Source: VRUE01 sp036406595 (GTDB taxonomy: Bacteria > Actinomycetota > Thermoleophilia > Solirubrobacterales > 70-9). From it: DNA of 42,183 bases. Shown here piece by piece: positions 24,793-32,395 of this stretch. Position numbers and translations under genes: made by a program. Position 1 is the first letter of the stretch, and the number at the start of each line of letters is the position of its first letter. The notes below the pieces were generated by a model that worked only from the letters and a program-made list of their open reading frames with translations, was not told the origin of the DNA and made no database searches. The stretch is taken from NCBI GenBank assembly GCA_036406595.1, contig DASXAR010000013.1:1-42183 (forward strand), given 5' to 3'.

Positions 24793-25239
24793 CTACTGCT
24801 TCGGCAGCGGCGAACCGGCAAGCAGGAAGAACCAGGCGAGGAAGGTGAACCCGGCGAGCAGGACGGAGCCCATCAGCACCGCCTCGACGACGGTCGTCGT
24901 CCCGACCGGGGCCGAGGTGTCCCGCATGCTCTTCAGCCAGGTCGGGCGCATCGGCGTGAGCCGGTTGGTGCCGGTGATCCGCACGTAGAGGGCGTTCAGC
25001 CTGCCGATCAGCCAGGCGTCGAGGAAGACGGTGACGAGGATCCCGATCGTGACGACGAAATAGGGGCCCTCGCTTGGGAACTGGGTCGTCGAAACCTTCG
25101 AGCCGATGTAGATCCAGCTCAGCGGGATTGCCGTCCAGAGAGCGAGGGCGGCGAGCATCATGATCACGAACACGACGCTTGCCCCGATCGCCTGGGTCGG
25201 GTGAAAGCCGCGCTGATGGGTGGCGATCTCAGTCGGCAT
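24793..25239 (-). CDS. Small membrane protein, three to four segments
   Basis: 148 residues from the ATG at 25239; an upstream GTG-type extension is possible but would run into the yebC leader. Hydrophobic segments at ~20-40 (ASVVFVIMMLAALALWTAIP), 58-78 (YFVVTIGILVTVFLDAWLIG) and 115-140 (VVEAVLMGSVLLAGFTFLAW). No recognised family. Its start is only 24 bases from the divergent start of yebC, so the two genes must share or overlap promoters. Confidence 0.78.
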   Translation of the reverse strand: MPTEIATHQRGFHPTQAIGASVVFVIMMLAALALWTAIPLSWIYIGSKVSTTQFPSEGPYFVVTIGILVTVFLDAWLIGRLNALYVRITGTNRLTPMRPTWLKSMRDTSAPVGTTTVVEAVLMGSVLLAGFTFLAWFFLLAGSPLPKQ

Positions 25240-25263
25240 GCGGGCTTCATAGAATGGCAGACG

Positions 25264-26013
25264 ATGTCCGGGCATTCCAAGTGGTCTTCAATCAAACACA
25301 AGAAGGGCGCCGCGGACGCCAAACGCGGCAAGCTCTTCACCAAGCTGGCGCGGGCGATAACCGTCGCGGCGCGTGACGGCGGCGGCGACCCGGATCACAA
25401 TCCCACCCTGGCAACCGCCGTGCAGAAGGCCCGCGACGCCTCGATGCCGAAGGAAAACATCCAGCGGGCGATCGATCGCGGCACGGGCGCGGGCTCGGAG
25501 AGCCAGGCCATCGAGAGCGTCGTTTTCGAGGGCTACGGCCCCGGCGGCGCGGCGGTGCTGGTCGAGGCGCTGACCGACAACCGCAATCGCACCAGCGCGG
25601 AGGTGCGCTTCGCCTTCAACAAACACAACGGAAGCCTCGGTGAGCCGGGGTCGGTGGCCTGGATCTTCGAGAAGCGCGGCGTGGTCCTCGTCGACCCCGA
25701 CCGCTACGGCGAGGATGACCTGATGGCCGCGATCGACGCCGGAGCGGAGGACGTCGAGGAGGAGCCTGGCCTGCTGAGGGTGCTCTGCGGCGCGTCTGAC
25801 CTGAGCGCGGTGCGCGCCGCGCTTGAGCAGGCCGGGGTCGAGGTGGACTCCTCGGATGTGACGATGGAGCCGAAGAGCACGGTCGAGGTCAAGGGCAACG
25901 ACGCGAAGTCGCTGCTTGGCCTGATCGAGGCGCTCGAAGACCAGGACGACGTCAACGAGGTCCACGCCAACTTCGACATTCCCGACGAGGTGCTGCAGAA
26001 GCTCGCTGCCTAG
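25264..26013 (+). CDS. yebC: YebC/PmpR family DNA-binding or translation-associated protein
   Basis: 249 residues, a normal family length. The start is fixed by the invariant N-terminus MSGHSKWSSIKHKKGAADAK. Other blocks are DPDHNPTLATAVQKARDASM, PKENIQRAIDRGTG and GYGPGGAAVLVEALTDNRNRT, then SVAWIFEKRGV. The C-terminal domain has IEALEDQDDVNEVHANFDIP. YebC-type proteins were long called transcriptional regulators; recent work links some to ribosome rescue at proline stretches. In this window it precedes ruvCAB by 60 bases, the classic bacterial order, and is probably co-transcribed with it. Confidence 0.97.
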   Translation: MSGHSKWSSIKHKKGAADAKRGKLFTKLARAITVAARDGGGDPDHNPTLATAVQKARDASMPKENIQRAIDRGTGAGSESQAIESVVFEGYGPGGAAVLVEALTDNRNRTSAEVRFAFNKHNGSLGEPGSVAWIFEKRGVVLVDPDRYGEDDLMAAIDAGAEDVEEEPGLLRVLCGASDLSAVRAALEQAGVEVDSSDVTMEPKSTVEVKGNDAKSLLGLIEALEDQDDVNEVHANFDIPDEVLQKLAA

Positions 26014-26073
26014 GTGGGCATTTCGGAGCGAGGGTCCGGGAGGCATCCGGCTCCGGAGCCAGAATCAACTCCC

Positions 26074-26601
26074 ATGCAGGTTGTGATGGGAATCGATCCC
26101 GGCGCGGCCAATCTCGGCTTCGGGATCGTTCGCGTCCAGGGAAACAGGATGGTCGCCCTCGACGGTGGTGTCGTCGAGACCTCGGCGGAGCTGCCGATCG
26201 AGCGCCGGCTCGAGCGAATCCACGACGCCCTCAGCGAGCTGATTCGCTGGCACGAGCCGAAGGCGCTCTCGATCGAGGACATCTACTTCGGCAAGAACGT
26301 GCGATCCGCGATGGCGGTCGGCCAGGCGAGCGGCGTGGCGATGCTCGCCGCAGCGCAGAGCGGGGTCGCCTGCTTCGCCTACACGCCGCAGGCCATCAAG
26401 ATGGCCGTCTGCGGCTCGGGCGCGGCGGGGAAGAGACAGGTCCAGCGGATGGTCGGAACGCTGCTCGGGCTTCCCGAGCCGCCGAGCCCCGATCACGCCG
26501 CCGACGCCCTCGCCGTCGCGATCTGCCACGCCGGGGGGGCTGGGCGCAGGCAGGCGGCCGAGACGGCCGCAGAGGCGGTGCGCCAGCGGGTGGCCGGATG
26601 A
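26074..26601 (+). CDS. ruvC: Holliday junction endonuclease RuvC
   Basis: 175 residues from the ATG at 26074; an alternative ATG four codons later would start at MGIDPG. RuvC cuts four-way junctions in cooperation with RuvAB. The catalytic acids are visible: Asp8 in GIDPGAANLGFG, the Glu in LSIEDIYFGKN, and the SPDHAADALAVAICH pair near the C-terminus. The stop overlaps ruvA by ATGA, showing translational coupling across the operon. The N-terminal 12 residues upstream in the open frame (GISERGSG...) are not conserved in the family and are left out. Confidence 0.97.
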   Translation: MQVVMGIDPGAANLGFGIVRVQGNRMVALDGGVVETSAELPIERRLERIHDALSELIRWHEPKALSIEDIYFGKNVRSAMAVGQASGVAMLAAAQSGVACFAYTPQAIKMAVCGSGAAGKRQVQRMVGTLLGLPEPPSPDHAADALAVAICHAGGAGRRQAAETAAEAVRQRVAG

Positions 26602-27191
26602 TCGCCGCGGTGCGCGGCGAGGTGCTGGTCCGCCGCCCTGACCACGTGGTGATCGACGCCGGCGGGGTCGGCTACCGGCTGACCGTCTCCGCCGAGACGC
26701 TGAAGGCCGTCCCGGCCACGGGCCGCGAGGCCTTCCTGCACGCCGAGCTCATCGCCCGCGACGACTCGCTGGCCCTGTTCGGCTTCGCGTCGGAGGAGGA
26801 GCGGGAGCTGTTCGGCCAGCTCGTCTCGGTGAGCGGGGTCGGACCGAAGGTCGCGATCGCGGCTCTCTCCGGCGGGCCTGCCCGGGAGCTGCTGCGGGCG
26901 ATCGCGGCAGGCGACGCGAAGCGCTTCCAGGCCGTGCCGGGAATCGGCAAGCGAACCTCTGAGCGGATCATCGTGGAGCTGCGCGAGAGGGTGGCGGGCG
27001 CCCTCGAGGAGGAGATCGCCGGGGTAGCCGGCGAGGGCGGCGACGCCCGCTCGCTGGCCCGCGACGGCCTCGTCAACCTCGGTTACGCGCCGCTCGAGGC
27101 CGAGCAGCTGCTCGACGGCGTCGAGGGCACGGATCCGGAGTCGCTGATCGGCGAGGCTCTGCGCCGGGCCGGGATGGGCAAAGCCGCATGA
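26598..27191 (+). CDS. ruvA: Holliday junction branch migration protein RuvA
   Basis: 197 residues. RuvA tetramers hold the junction and load RuvB. The N-terminal OB domain starts MIAAVRGEVLVRRPDHVVID and continues GVGYRLTVS. The two helix-hairpin-helix motifs are visible as VSGVGPKVAIAAL and VPGIGKRTSERIIVEL. The C-terminal UBA-like domain that contacts RuvB reads ARDGLVNLGYAPLEAEQLL. ATGA overlaps with both ruvC and ruvB. Confidence 0.97.
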   Translation: MIAAVRGEVLVRRPDHVVIDAGGVGYRLTVSAETLKAVPATGREAFLHAELIARDDSLALFGFASEEERELFGQLVSVSGVGPKVAIAALSGGPARELLRAIAAGDAKRFQAVPGIGKRTSERIIVELRERVAGALEEEIAGVAGEGGDARSLARDGLVNLGYAPLEAEQLLDGVEGTDPESLIGEALRRAGMGKAA

Positions 27192-28336
27192 CCGAGGGAA
27201 AACGCATACGCACGCCGGGCATCGAGAACTCACCCGCCGGCGCGGACGCGGGGGTGGGCGGCAGTCCATCTCTGTCTCCTCTGCCGCCCACGGGAGCAGA
27301 GCAGCCGGCGGAATATGAGGATTCCCGGGCCCTCGTGGGAGGGGAGGAGGCGGCGTCCGATCAGGACCTTGACCGCTCGCTCCGCCCCCCGACGCTGGAG
27401 GACTTCGTCAACCAGTCGCAGGTGACCGAGCAGCTCTCGATCTTCATCGAGGCCGCGAGGGGCCGCGGCGAGCCGCTCGATCACGTGCTGCTTGCGGGCC
27501 CGCCGGGGCTCGGAAAGACATCGCTCGCCCACATCGTCGCGGCGGAGATGGAGGTGCCGCTCGTGCAGACCGCCGGCCCCGCGCTGGAGCGCAAGGCCGA
27601 CGTGGCGTCATTCCTGACCTCCCTCGAGCCCGGAAGCGTCTTCTTCGTCGACGAGATCCACCGGCTCGGTCGCGCCGTCGAGGAGACCCTCTACCCGGCG
27701 ATGGAGGACGGCCAGCTCCCGGTCGTGCTGGGACAGGGCGCGGGCGCCCGCACTGTCACCCTGCCGCTGCCGCCGTTCACGCTGATCGGCGCGACGACCA
27801 GGGCCGGGCTGCTGACGACGCCGCTGCGGGATCGCTTCGGCGTCTGTCACCGGCTCGAGCACTACGGCGCCGATCACCTGGGTGAGATCGTCACCCGCTC
27901 GGCGCGGATCCTCGAGGTCGAGATCGACGCCGGGGGGGCGGCGGCGATCGCCTCTCGCTCGCGCGGCACCCCGCGTGTCGCCAACCGTCTTCTGAAGCGC
28001 GTGCGCGACTTCGCCCAGGTCAAGGGAGGCGGGGAGATCGACGCCTCGGTGGCCGGCGCCGGCCTGGAGATGCTCGAGGTCGACGCCGAGGGGCTCGATC
28101 GCAGCGACCGCGCCCTGCTCGACACGGTCGCGACCAAGTTCGCCGGAGGGCCGGTCGGGCTCTCGACCCTCGCGGTTGCCGTGGGGGAGGAGCAGGACAC
28201 GATCGAGGACGTTCTGGAGCCCTTCCTCCTCCAGCAGGGCTTCCTGAAGCGGACGCCGCGCGGCCGGGTCCTCACCGAGCGGGGCTTCGAGCATCTGGGG
28301 GTGCCCGCGCCCGAGGGTGCGCGCAGCCTTTTCTAG
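27188..28336 (+). CDS. ruvB: Holliday junction branch migration helicase RuvB
   Basis: 382 residues, about 35 longer than most RuvB because of an N-terminal Pro/Gly-rich extension before the usual DQDLDRSLRP start. A GTG at 27335 would give a standard length, but the ATGA overlap with ruvA favours 27188. Walker A is GPPGLGKTS, Walker B VFFVDEIHRL, sensor 1 LIGATTRAGLL, followed by PLRDRFGVCHRLE with the arginine finger. The C-terminal winged helix ends with FLLQQGFLKRTPRGRVLT, typical of the family. In the usual conserved GQ after SLRP this protein reads NQ (DFVNQSQV). Nearly all Glu codons are GAG. Confidence 0.97.
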   Translation: MTEGKRIRTPGIENSPAGADAGVGGSPSLSPLPPTGAEQPAEYEDSRALVGGEEAASDQDLDRSLRPPTLEDFVNQSQVTEQLSIFIEAARGRGEPLDHVLLAGPPGLGKTSLAHIVAAEMEVPLVQTAGPALERKADVASFLTSLEPGSVFFVDEIHRLGRAVEETLYPAMEDGQLPVVLGQGAGARTVTLPLPPFTLIGATTRAGLLTTPLRDRFGVCHRLEHYGADHLGEIVTRSARILEVEIDAGGAAAIASRSRGTPRVANRLLKRVRDFAQVKGGGEIDASVAGAGLEMLEVDAEGLDRSDRALLDTVATKFAGGPVGLSTLAVAVGEEQDTIEDVLEPFLLQQGFLKRTPRGRVLTERGFEHLGVPAPEGARSLF

Positions 28337-28375
28337 GGACTTGTCAGCGCTCGACTCTCAGTAACCTGGCAGGGG

Positions 28376-28864
28376 ATGCCGTTCTTCATCTGCCCCAATT
28401 GCGGGAACAGGGAGCTAAGCGCCGACCGGACGGCCGGCTTCAGCACCCGTCCGAAGGGTTGCTCGAAGTGCGGGTTCGGCTTCCTCTTCGAGCTGCTCGA
28501 CGACTACTACCCGGCCCCGAACGCCGCCTTCTTCGTCTGCGACCAGCAGGCGCGGGTGATCGACGCCGGCCGCGGCAGCTTCGAGCTGACCGGGCTCACC
28601 GACGAGGACGTGATCGGGCGCCCGGTCCAGGAGGTGCTGGGGCTGCAGTGGCTGCAGCCGGGCGATGGTGGCGAGAGCGCCGACATCGACGGCGACGGGA
28701 CCACGGACCCGATCGAGACCTCGCTCGAGTGGGGGGTGCGCTCGCTCGGCAAGAAGGTCGCGGTCAAAGCCGAGGGCGACATCCCGGCCGAAGCGGTGGC
28801 CGACGTCTTCCCTGCCTACGACGACGACGGCGGCCTCCTGATCGTGCTCACCCCGGAGAGCTGA
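28376..28864 (+). CDS. Zinc-ribbon plus PAS-like protein
   Basis: 162 residues; GGCAGGGG precedes the ATG directly. The N-terminus is a rubredoxin-like zinc ribbon with FICPNCGNREL and a second pair GCSKCGFGFLF about 23 residues later. The remainder reads as a PAS-type sensor: AAFFVCDQQARVIDAGRGSF, then LTGLTDEDVIGRPVQEVLGL, which matches the start and the helix of a PAS core, and a final strand GGLLIVLTPES. No output domain follows. It is between ruvB (39 bases) and secDF (6 bases), where many bacteria carry yajC. A redox or metal sensor tied to export or repair is possible but unproven. Confidence 0.85.
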   Translation: MPFFICPNCGNRELSADRTAGFSTRPKGCSKCGFGFLFELLDDYYPAPNAAFFVCDQQARVIDAGRGSFELTGLTDEDVIGRPVQEVLGLQWLQPGDGGESADIDGDGTTDPIETSLEWGVRSLGKKVAVKAEGDIPAEAVADVFPAYDDDGGLLIVLTPES

Positions 28865-28870
28865 GGGGGG

Positions 28871-31825
28871 ATGGGGCGGCGGCGCAACAACCTCTTCGTC
28901 CTGCTCTTCGTTCTCGGCCTGGTTGCGGTCTCGGCAGTCGTGATCGTCAGCAAGGAAACCCGGCTCGGCCTCGACCTCAAAGGCGGCGTGCAGCTGGTCC
29001 TCCAGGGGCGGCCGACCCCCCAGCAGCCGACCATCGACAACGCCTCGATCGACCGCGCCATCGACATCATCCGCGAAGGCTGCGATCAGCTCGGCGTCTC
29101 GGAGATCGAGGTTGCGCGGGTCGGCAGCGACCAGATCCAGGTCGGGATACCGGGGGCGACCAGCGTCGGCAAGGCCACCGAATGCGCGACCAAGCCGGCC
29201 CGGCTCTTCTTCTTCGACTGGGAACCGAACCTGATCGGACGCGAGAAGGTGATCGGCGGCAACCCGGGCCGCAAACCGCCCGACAACGCGATCAACGCCG
29301 CCAACAAGGAATGGAAAGAAGCCGGCTTTGACATCACGAAGGAAAAGAACAAGCAGCTGATCTTCTCCGGCGCGCTGGCGACCGAGTACGCGGCCGCAAA
29401 GCTCGCGTCCGAACAGGAACCACGGCCGGATTGCGAAAACTGCAGCCAGCCGACCACCTACTACCTCTTCGAAAAGGCCGAGCCGCACAAGCTGATCGCC
29501 GGCCCCGAGTACAGCCGCGAAGACCTCTACATAAGGCCGGACGGCCGTAAGCGAAGCAAGAGCTCCGGGACCGTGGTCAAGGTCCCGAAGGGGACGATCG
29601 TCGTCTCGGAAAAGCCGAACGACCCCGAAGGTCAGGTGATCGAAGACGCGGCCCCCGGCTGGTACGCGCTGAACGACGATCCTGCCCTATCGGGCACGGA
29701 AATCACCAATCCGAAGCAGGAAACGGACGAATTCAACCAGCCGAACGTCACCTTCGGGTTCACCGACGACGGCCGCAAGGCGTTCCAGGAAGTGACGCGG
29801 CAGATCGCCCAGCGCGGCCAGGCGCGGGCGATCGGCGGCGTCTCTGGCGAAGAAGCAGAAGCGCTCTCGGGTCGCTTCGCGGTGATCCTCGACAACGAAG
29901 TCAAGACCCGCCCGTTGATCAACTTTGCCGAGAACCCGGATGGGATCGACGGCCGAACCGGCGCCCAGATTTCCGGCGGCTTCAGCAGCATCTCCGACGC
30001 CCAGAATCTGGCCAGCTTCCTTCAACGCGGCGCTCTGCCGATCAACCTCAACCTGATCAGCCAGACGCAGGTCTCCGCGACCCTGGGCAGCGAAGCGCTG
30101 CACGACGGCGTCAAGGCGGGGATCATCGGCCTCGCCCTCGTCGTCATCTTCCTGCTCCTCTACTACCGCTTCCTCGGCCTGATCGCGGCGATCGCGTTGG
30201 GCGCCTACGGGGTCATCTTCTTCGCGCTGATCAAGCTGATCCCGATCACCCTGACCCTGCCGGGCATCGCCGGCCTCGTCCTCACGATCGGGGTCGCGGC
30301 GGACTCCAACATCGTCATCTTCGAGCGGATCAAGGAGGAGGTGCGCGCGGGGAGACCCATGGCCAGCGCGATCGCGGCCGGCTACAGGCGGGGTATCGCG
30401 ACGATCGTCGACGCCAACGTCGTCACCCTGCTGACCGCGTTCATCCTCTTTGTCCTGGCGACGGCGGGGGTAAAGGGCTTCGCCTTCACGCTCGGCGTCG
30501 GCACGATCGTCTCGCTACTGACCGCCGTCGTCTTCACCCAGGCGCTTCTCCTCAGCTTGAGCCGCACCCGCGTCCTGCAGTCGCCGGCCGCGCTCGGCGG
30601 CAGCCGCCGGCGGGTGCGATGGCACTTCGACTTCATGGGCGCCAGTCGCTGGTTCTTCTCGATCTCCGGATGCATCCTGCTGATCGGCGCCCTGGCGCTC
30701 GCGACCAAGCAGTTCAACCTCGGCATCGACTTCGAGTCGGGGACCCGGATAGAGGTCGCGCTGCAGAAATCGACCGATGAGGAGGGCGTCAGGGAAGTTC
30801 TCGAGGGAGTGGGCGTCTCCGGTGCCGAGGTGCAGAGGGAGAGCAACCCCGGCCTTGGGCAGAACGCCTTCCTGATCCAGTCGAGCACCCTCGACCCGGG
30901 GCAGATCAACAAGGTGCAGAAGGAACTCACCTCAGAATTCGGCGTCAAACCGAACGCCTTCGACAGCACCAGCGTCGGGCCGACCTTCGGCAAGACCGTC
31001 GCCAACAGCGCCCGCAACGCGCTGATCTTCTCGTTGCTGGTGATCTGCGCCTACGTCGCCTTCCGGTTCGATCCGAAATTCGCCGTCCCGGTGTTGATCG
31101 CGATCTTCCACGACATCCTGATCACGGCCGGGATCTACTCGCTGACCGGAAGGGAGGTGACGAGCGGTACGGTCGCCGCGTTCCTGACCATCCTGGGGTA
31201 CTCGCTCTACGACACGATCATCGTCTTCGACCGGATCCGGGAGAACATGCCGAGAATGCCGCGCGCGGCTTTCTCGCAGATCGTCAACCGCTCGATGAGC
31301 GAGGTGCTGACCCGATCGCTGGCGACCAGCTTCTCCACCCTGCTGGGGGTCACCTCGCTGCTGATCTTCGGGGGCACGACGCTCCAGGACTTCGCCTTCG
31401 CGATGTTCGTGGGGATCTTCTCCGGTACCTACTCCTCGATCTTCATCGCCTCGCCGGTCCTCACCGCCTGGAAAGAACGCGAACCGGCCTACGCCCGCCG
31501 GCGCGAACGGATCGCCGAGATCGCCGGTGGCACGGTTCCCGCCTTCGCCGACGATGTCGAGCTGACGAAGCTCGGCGCGGACACCGAGACGGACGAGGAG
31601 ATCCAGGAGGCGCTCGCCCAGCGGGACGCGAGGTTGGCCGGGGCGGTCGCAACCGCCGAGCCACCGGGCACAGGCGACGGCGCCGGCGATGGGGCCGGTC
31701 CGGCGGACAACGGCGAGCCGGCCGCGCCGGCGCTGGAGGACCCCGCGGCCGCAGAGCAGCGCGAACGGGCCGAACGGCGACGCGAACGGCGGAAGCAGCG
31801 CCGCAAGCACGGGAGGAATAGATAG
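28871..31825 (+). CDS. secDF: Fused protein export translocase subunit SecDF
   Basis: 984 residues, SecD and SecF in one chain. It uses proton flux to pull exported proteins from SecYEG. SecD signatures are LGLDLKGGVQLVL near 35, the P1 domain, and GVAADSNIVIFERIKEEVRAG with the key Asp. SecF begins near residue 590 (RWHFDFMGASRWFF) with FNLGIDFESGTRIEVAL, and LTILGYSLYDTIIVFDRIREN contains the Arg partner. About 12 membrane segments. The P1 region (~100-240) carries a large insertion including CENC. Glu codons in 29150-30110 are mostly GAA (22 of 27 by hand count), while the rest of the gene favours GAG. A basic 100-residue C-terminal tail ends RRKQRRKHGRNR. Confidence 0.96.
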   Translation: MGRRRNNLFVLLFVLGLVAVSAVVIVSKETRLGLDLKGGVQLVLQGRPTPQQPTIDNASIDRAIDIIREGCDQLGVSEIEVARVGSDQIQVGIPGATSVGKATECATKPARLFFFDWEPNLIGREKVIGGNPGRKPPDNAINAANKEWKEAGFDITKEKNKQLIFSGALATEYAAAKLASEQEPRPDCENCSQPTTYYLFEKAEPHKLIAGPEYSREDLYIRPDGRKRSKSSGTVVKVPKGTIVVSEKPNDPEGQVIEDAAPGWYALNDDPALSGTEITNPKQETDEFNQPNVTFGFTDDGRKAFQEVTRQIAQRGQARAIGGVSGEEAEALSGRFAVILDNEVKTRPLINFAENPDGIDGRTGAQISGGFSSISDAQNLASFLQRGALPINLNLISQTQVSATLGSEALHDGVKAGIIGLALVVIFLLLYYRFLGLIAAIALGAYGVIFFALIKLIPITLTLPGIAGLVLTIGVAADSNIVIFERIKEEVRAGRPMASAIAAGYRRGIATIVDANVVTLLTAFILFVLATAGVKGFAFTLGVGTIVSLLTAVVFTQALLLSLSRTRVLQSPAALGGSRRRVRWHFDFMGASRWFFSISGCILLIGALALATKQFNLGIDFESGTRIEVALQKSTDEEGVREVLEGVGVSGAEVQRESNPGLGQNAFLIQSSTLDPGQINKVQKELTSEFGVKPNAFDSTSVGPTFGKTVANSARNALIFSLLVICAYVAFRFDPKFAVPVLIAIFHDILITAGIYSLTGREVTSGTVAAFLTILGYSLYDTIIVFDRIRENMPRMPRAAFSQIVNRSMSEVLTRSLATSFSTLLGVTSLLIFGGTTLQDFAFAMFVGIFSGTYSSIFIASPVLTAWKEREPAYARRRERIAEIAGGTVPAFADDVELTKLGADTETDEEIQEALAQRDARLAGAVATAEPPGTGDGAGDGAGPADNGEPAAPALEDPAAAEQRERAERRRERRKQRRKHGRNR

Positions 31826-31827
31826 GC

Positions 31828-32094
31828 GTGGCTCTACTGGTCTGGTTCACGATGGGAATCGCGCTCTGGCACTTCACGGTGTTCCTTCCGGACCACTTCT
31901 GGCAGGGAATCGTCGGCGCCTTCCTCGGCTCGGTGATCGGCGCGCTTATCTTCGGGGCCATCGTCGAGGTCATCTCGGGGCGCGGACTCGGCACGACCGA
32001 CGTGGCAACCGCGCTCACCGCCATCCCCGGAGTCGTGATCGGCCTTGCAGTGGTCTGGGTGATCGGAGTCCGCCAGGAGCAGGCGGCCGCCTAG
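31828..32094 (+). CDS. Small membrane protein downstream of secDF
   Basis: 88 residues from a GTG two bases after the secDF stop. Three hydrophobic segments: ALLVWFTMGIALWHFTVFL, GIVGAFLGSVIGALIFGAIV and TALTAIPGVVIGLAVVWVIG. The Gly-rich packing recalls GlsB/YeaQ-type stress membrane proteins but the diagnostic motifs are not clear. Close spacing suggests co-transcription with secDF, and it could be an accessory of the translocon, though that is inference. Confidence 0.75.
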   Translation: MALLVWFTMGIALWHFTVFLPDHFWQGIVGAFLGSVIGALIFGAIVEVISGRGLGTTDVATALTAIPGVVIGLAVVWVIGVRQEQAAA

Positions 32095-32395
32095 CCGTGG
32101 CCACACACGTCGTGAACGCCCAAATGGGCATCCGGGCCCTCCAGGAAGCTCGGCGGTCGATGCGCTCAGCAAAGAGGTCCCGAGCGCAGATCCCGACGCA
32201 ATAGTCGCCGAGTTCCAACGCGTCCTCCGTCCCGCTGTTCCTTTGGCGTCGCGGCGGCGAATAAAGAACAGCTGCAGGGGGGGCGATCCAGCGATGGATG
32301 CGGCGTCAGCCGTGCCGGCCGGTCTGCTCGGCCACCGCACTTTGCAGGCGTCCCGGGGGGAGAATCCGTCCAATCCGCCTCCTACTTTGGGTGGT
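32095..32395 (+). other. Intergenic region before recJ (about 300 bp)
   Basis: No convincing gene. It holds a 35-codon GTG frame (32097-32204) without a ribosome site, a small GCCC-AAAT-GGGC hairpin near 32115-32126, and a longer stem at 32234-32272 (GCTGTTC with GAACAGC, extended by TTT/AAA after a one-base bulge). No T-run follows the stem. The recJ frame is open through the last 150 bases, so part of this may be coding if recJ starts earlier than I propose. Confidence 0.5.

Noticed and set aside
24712..25263. Upstream extension of the yebC frame
   Set aside because: Crosses the small minus-strand membrane gene; the invariant MSGHSKW start fixes yebC at 25264.
32097..32204. 35-codon GTG frame after the small membrane gene
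   Set aside because: No ribosome site and no distinctive composition.
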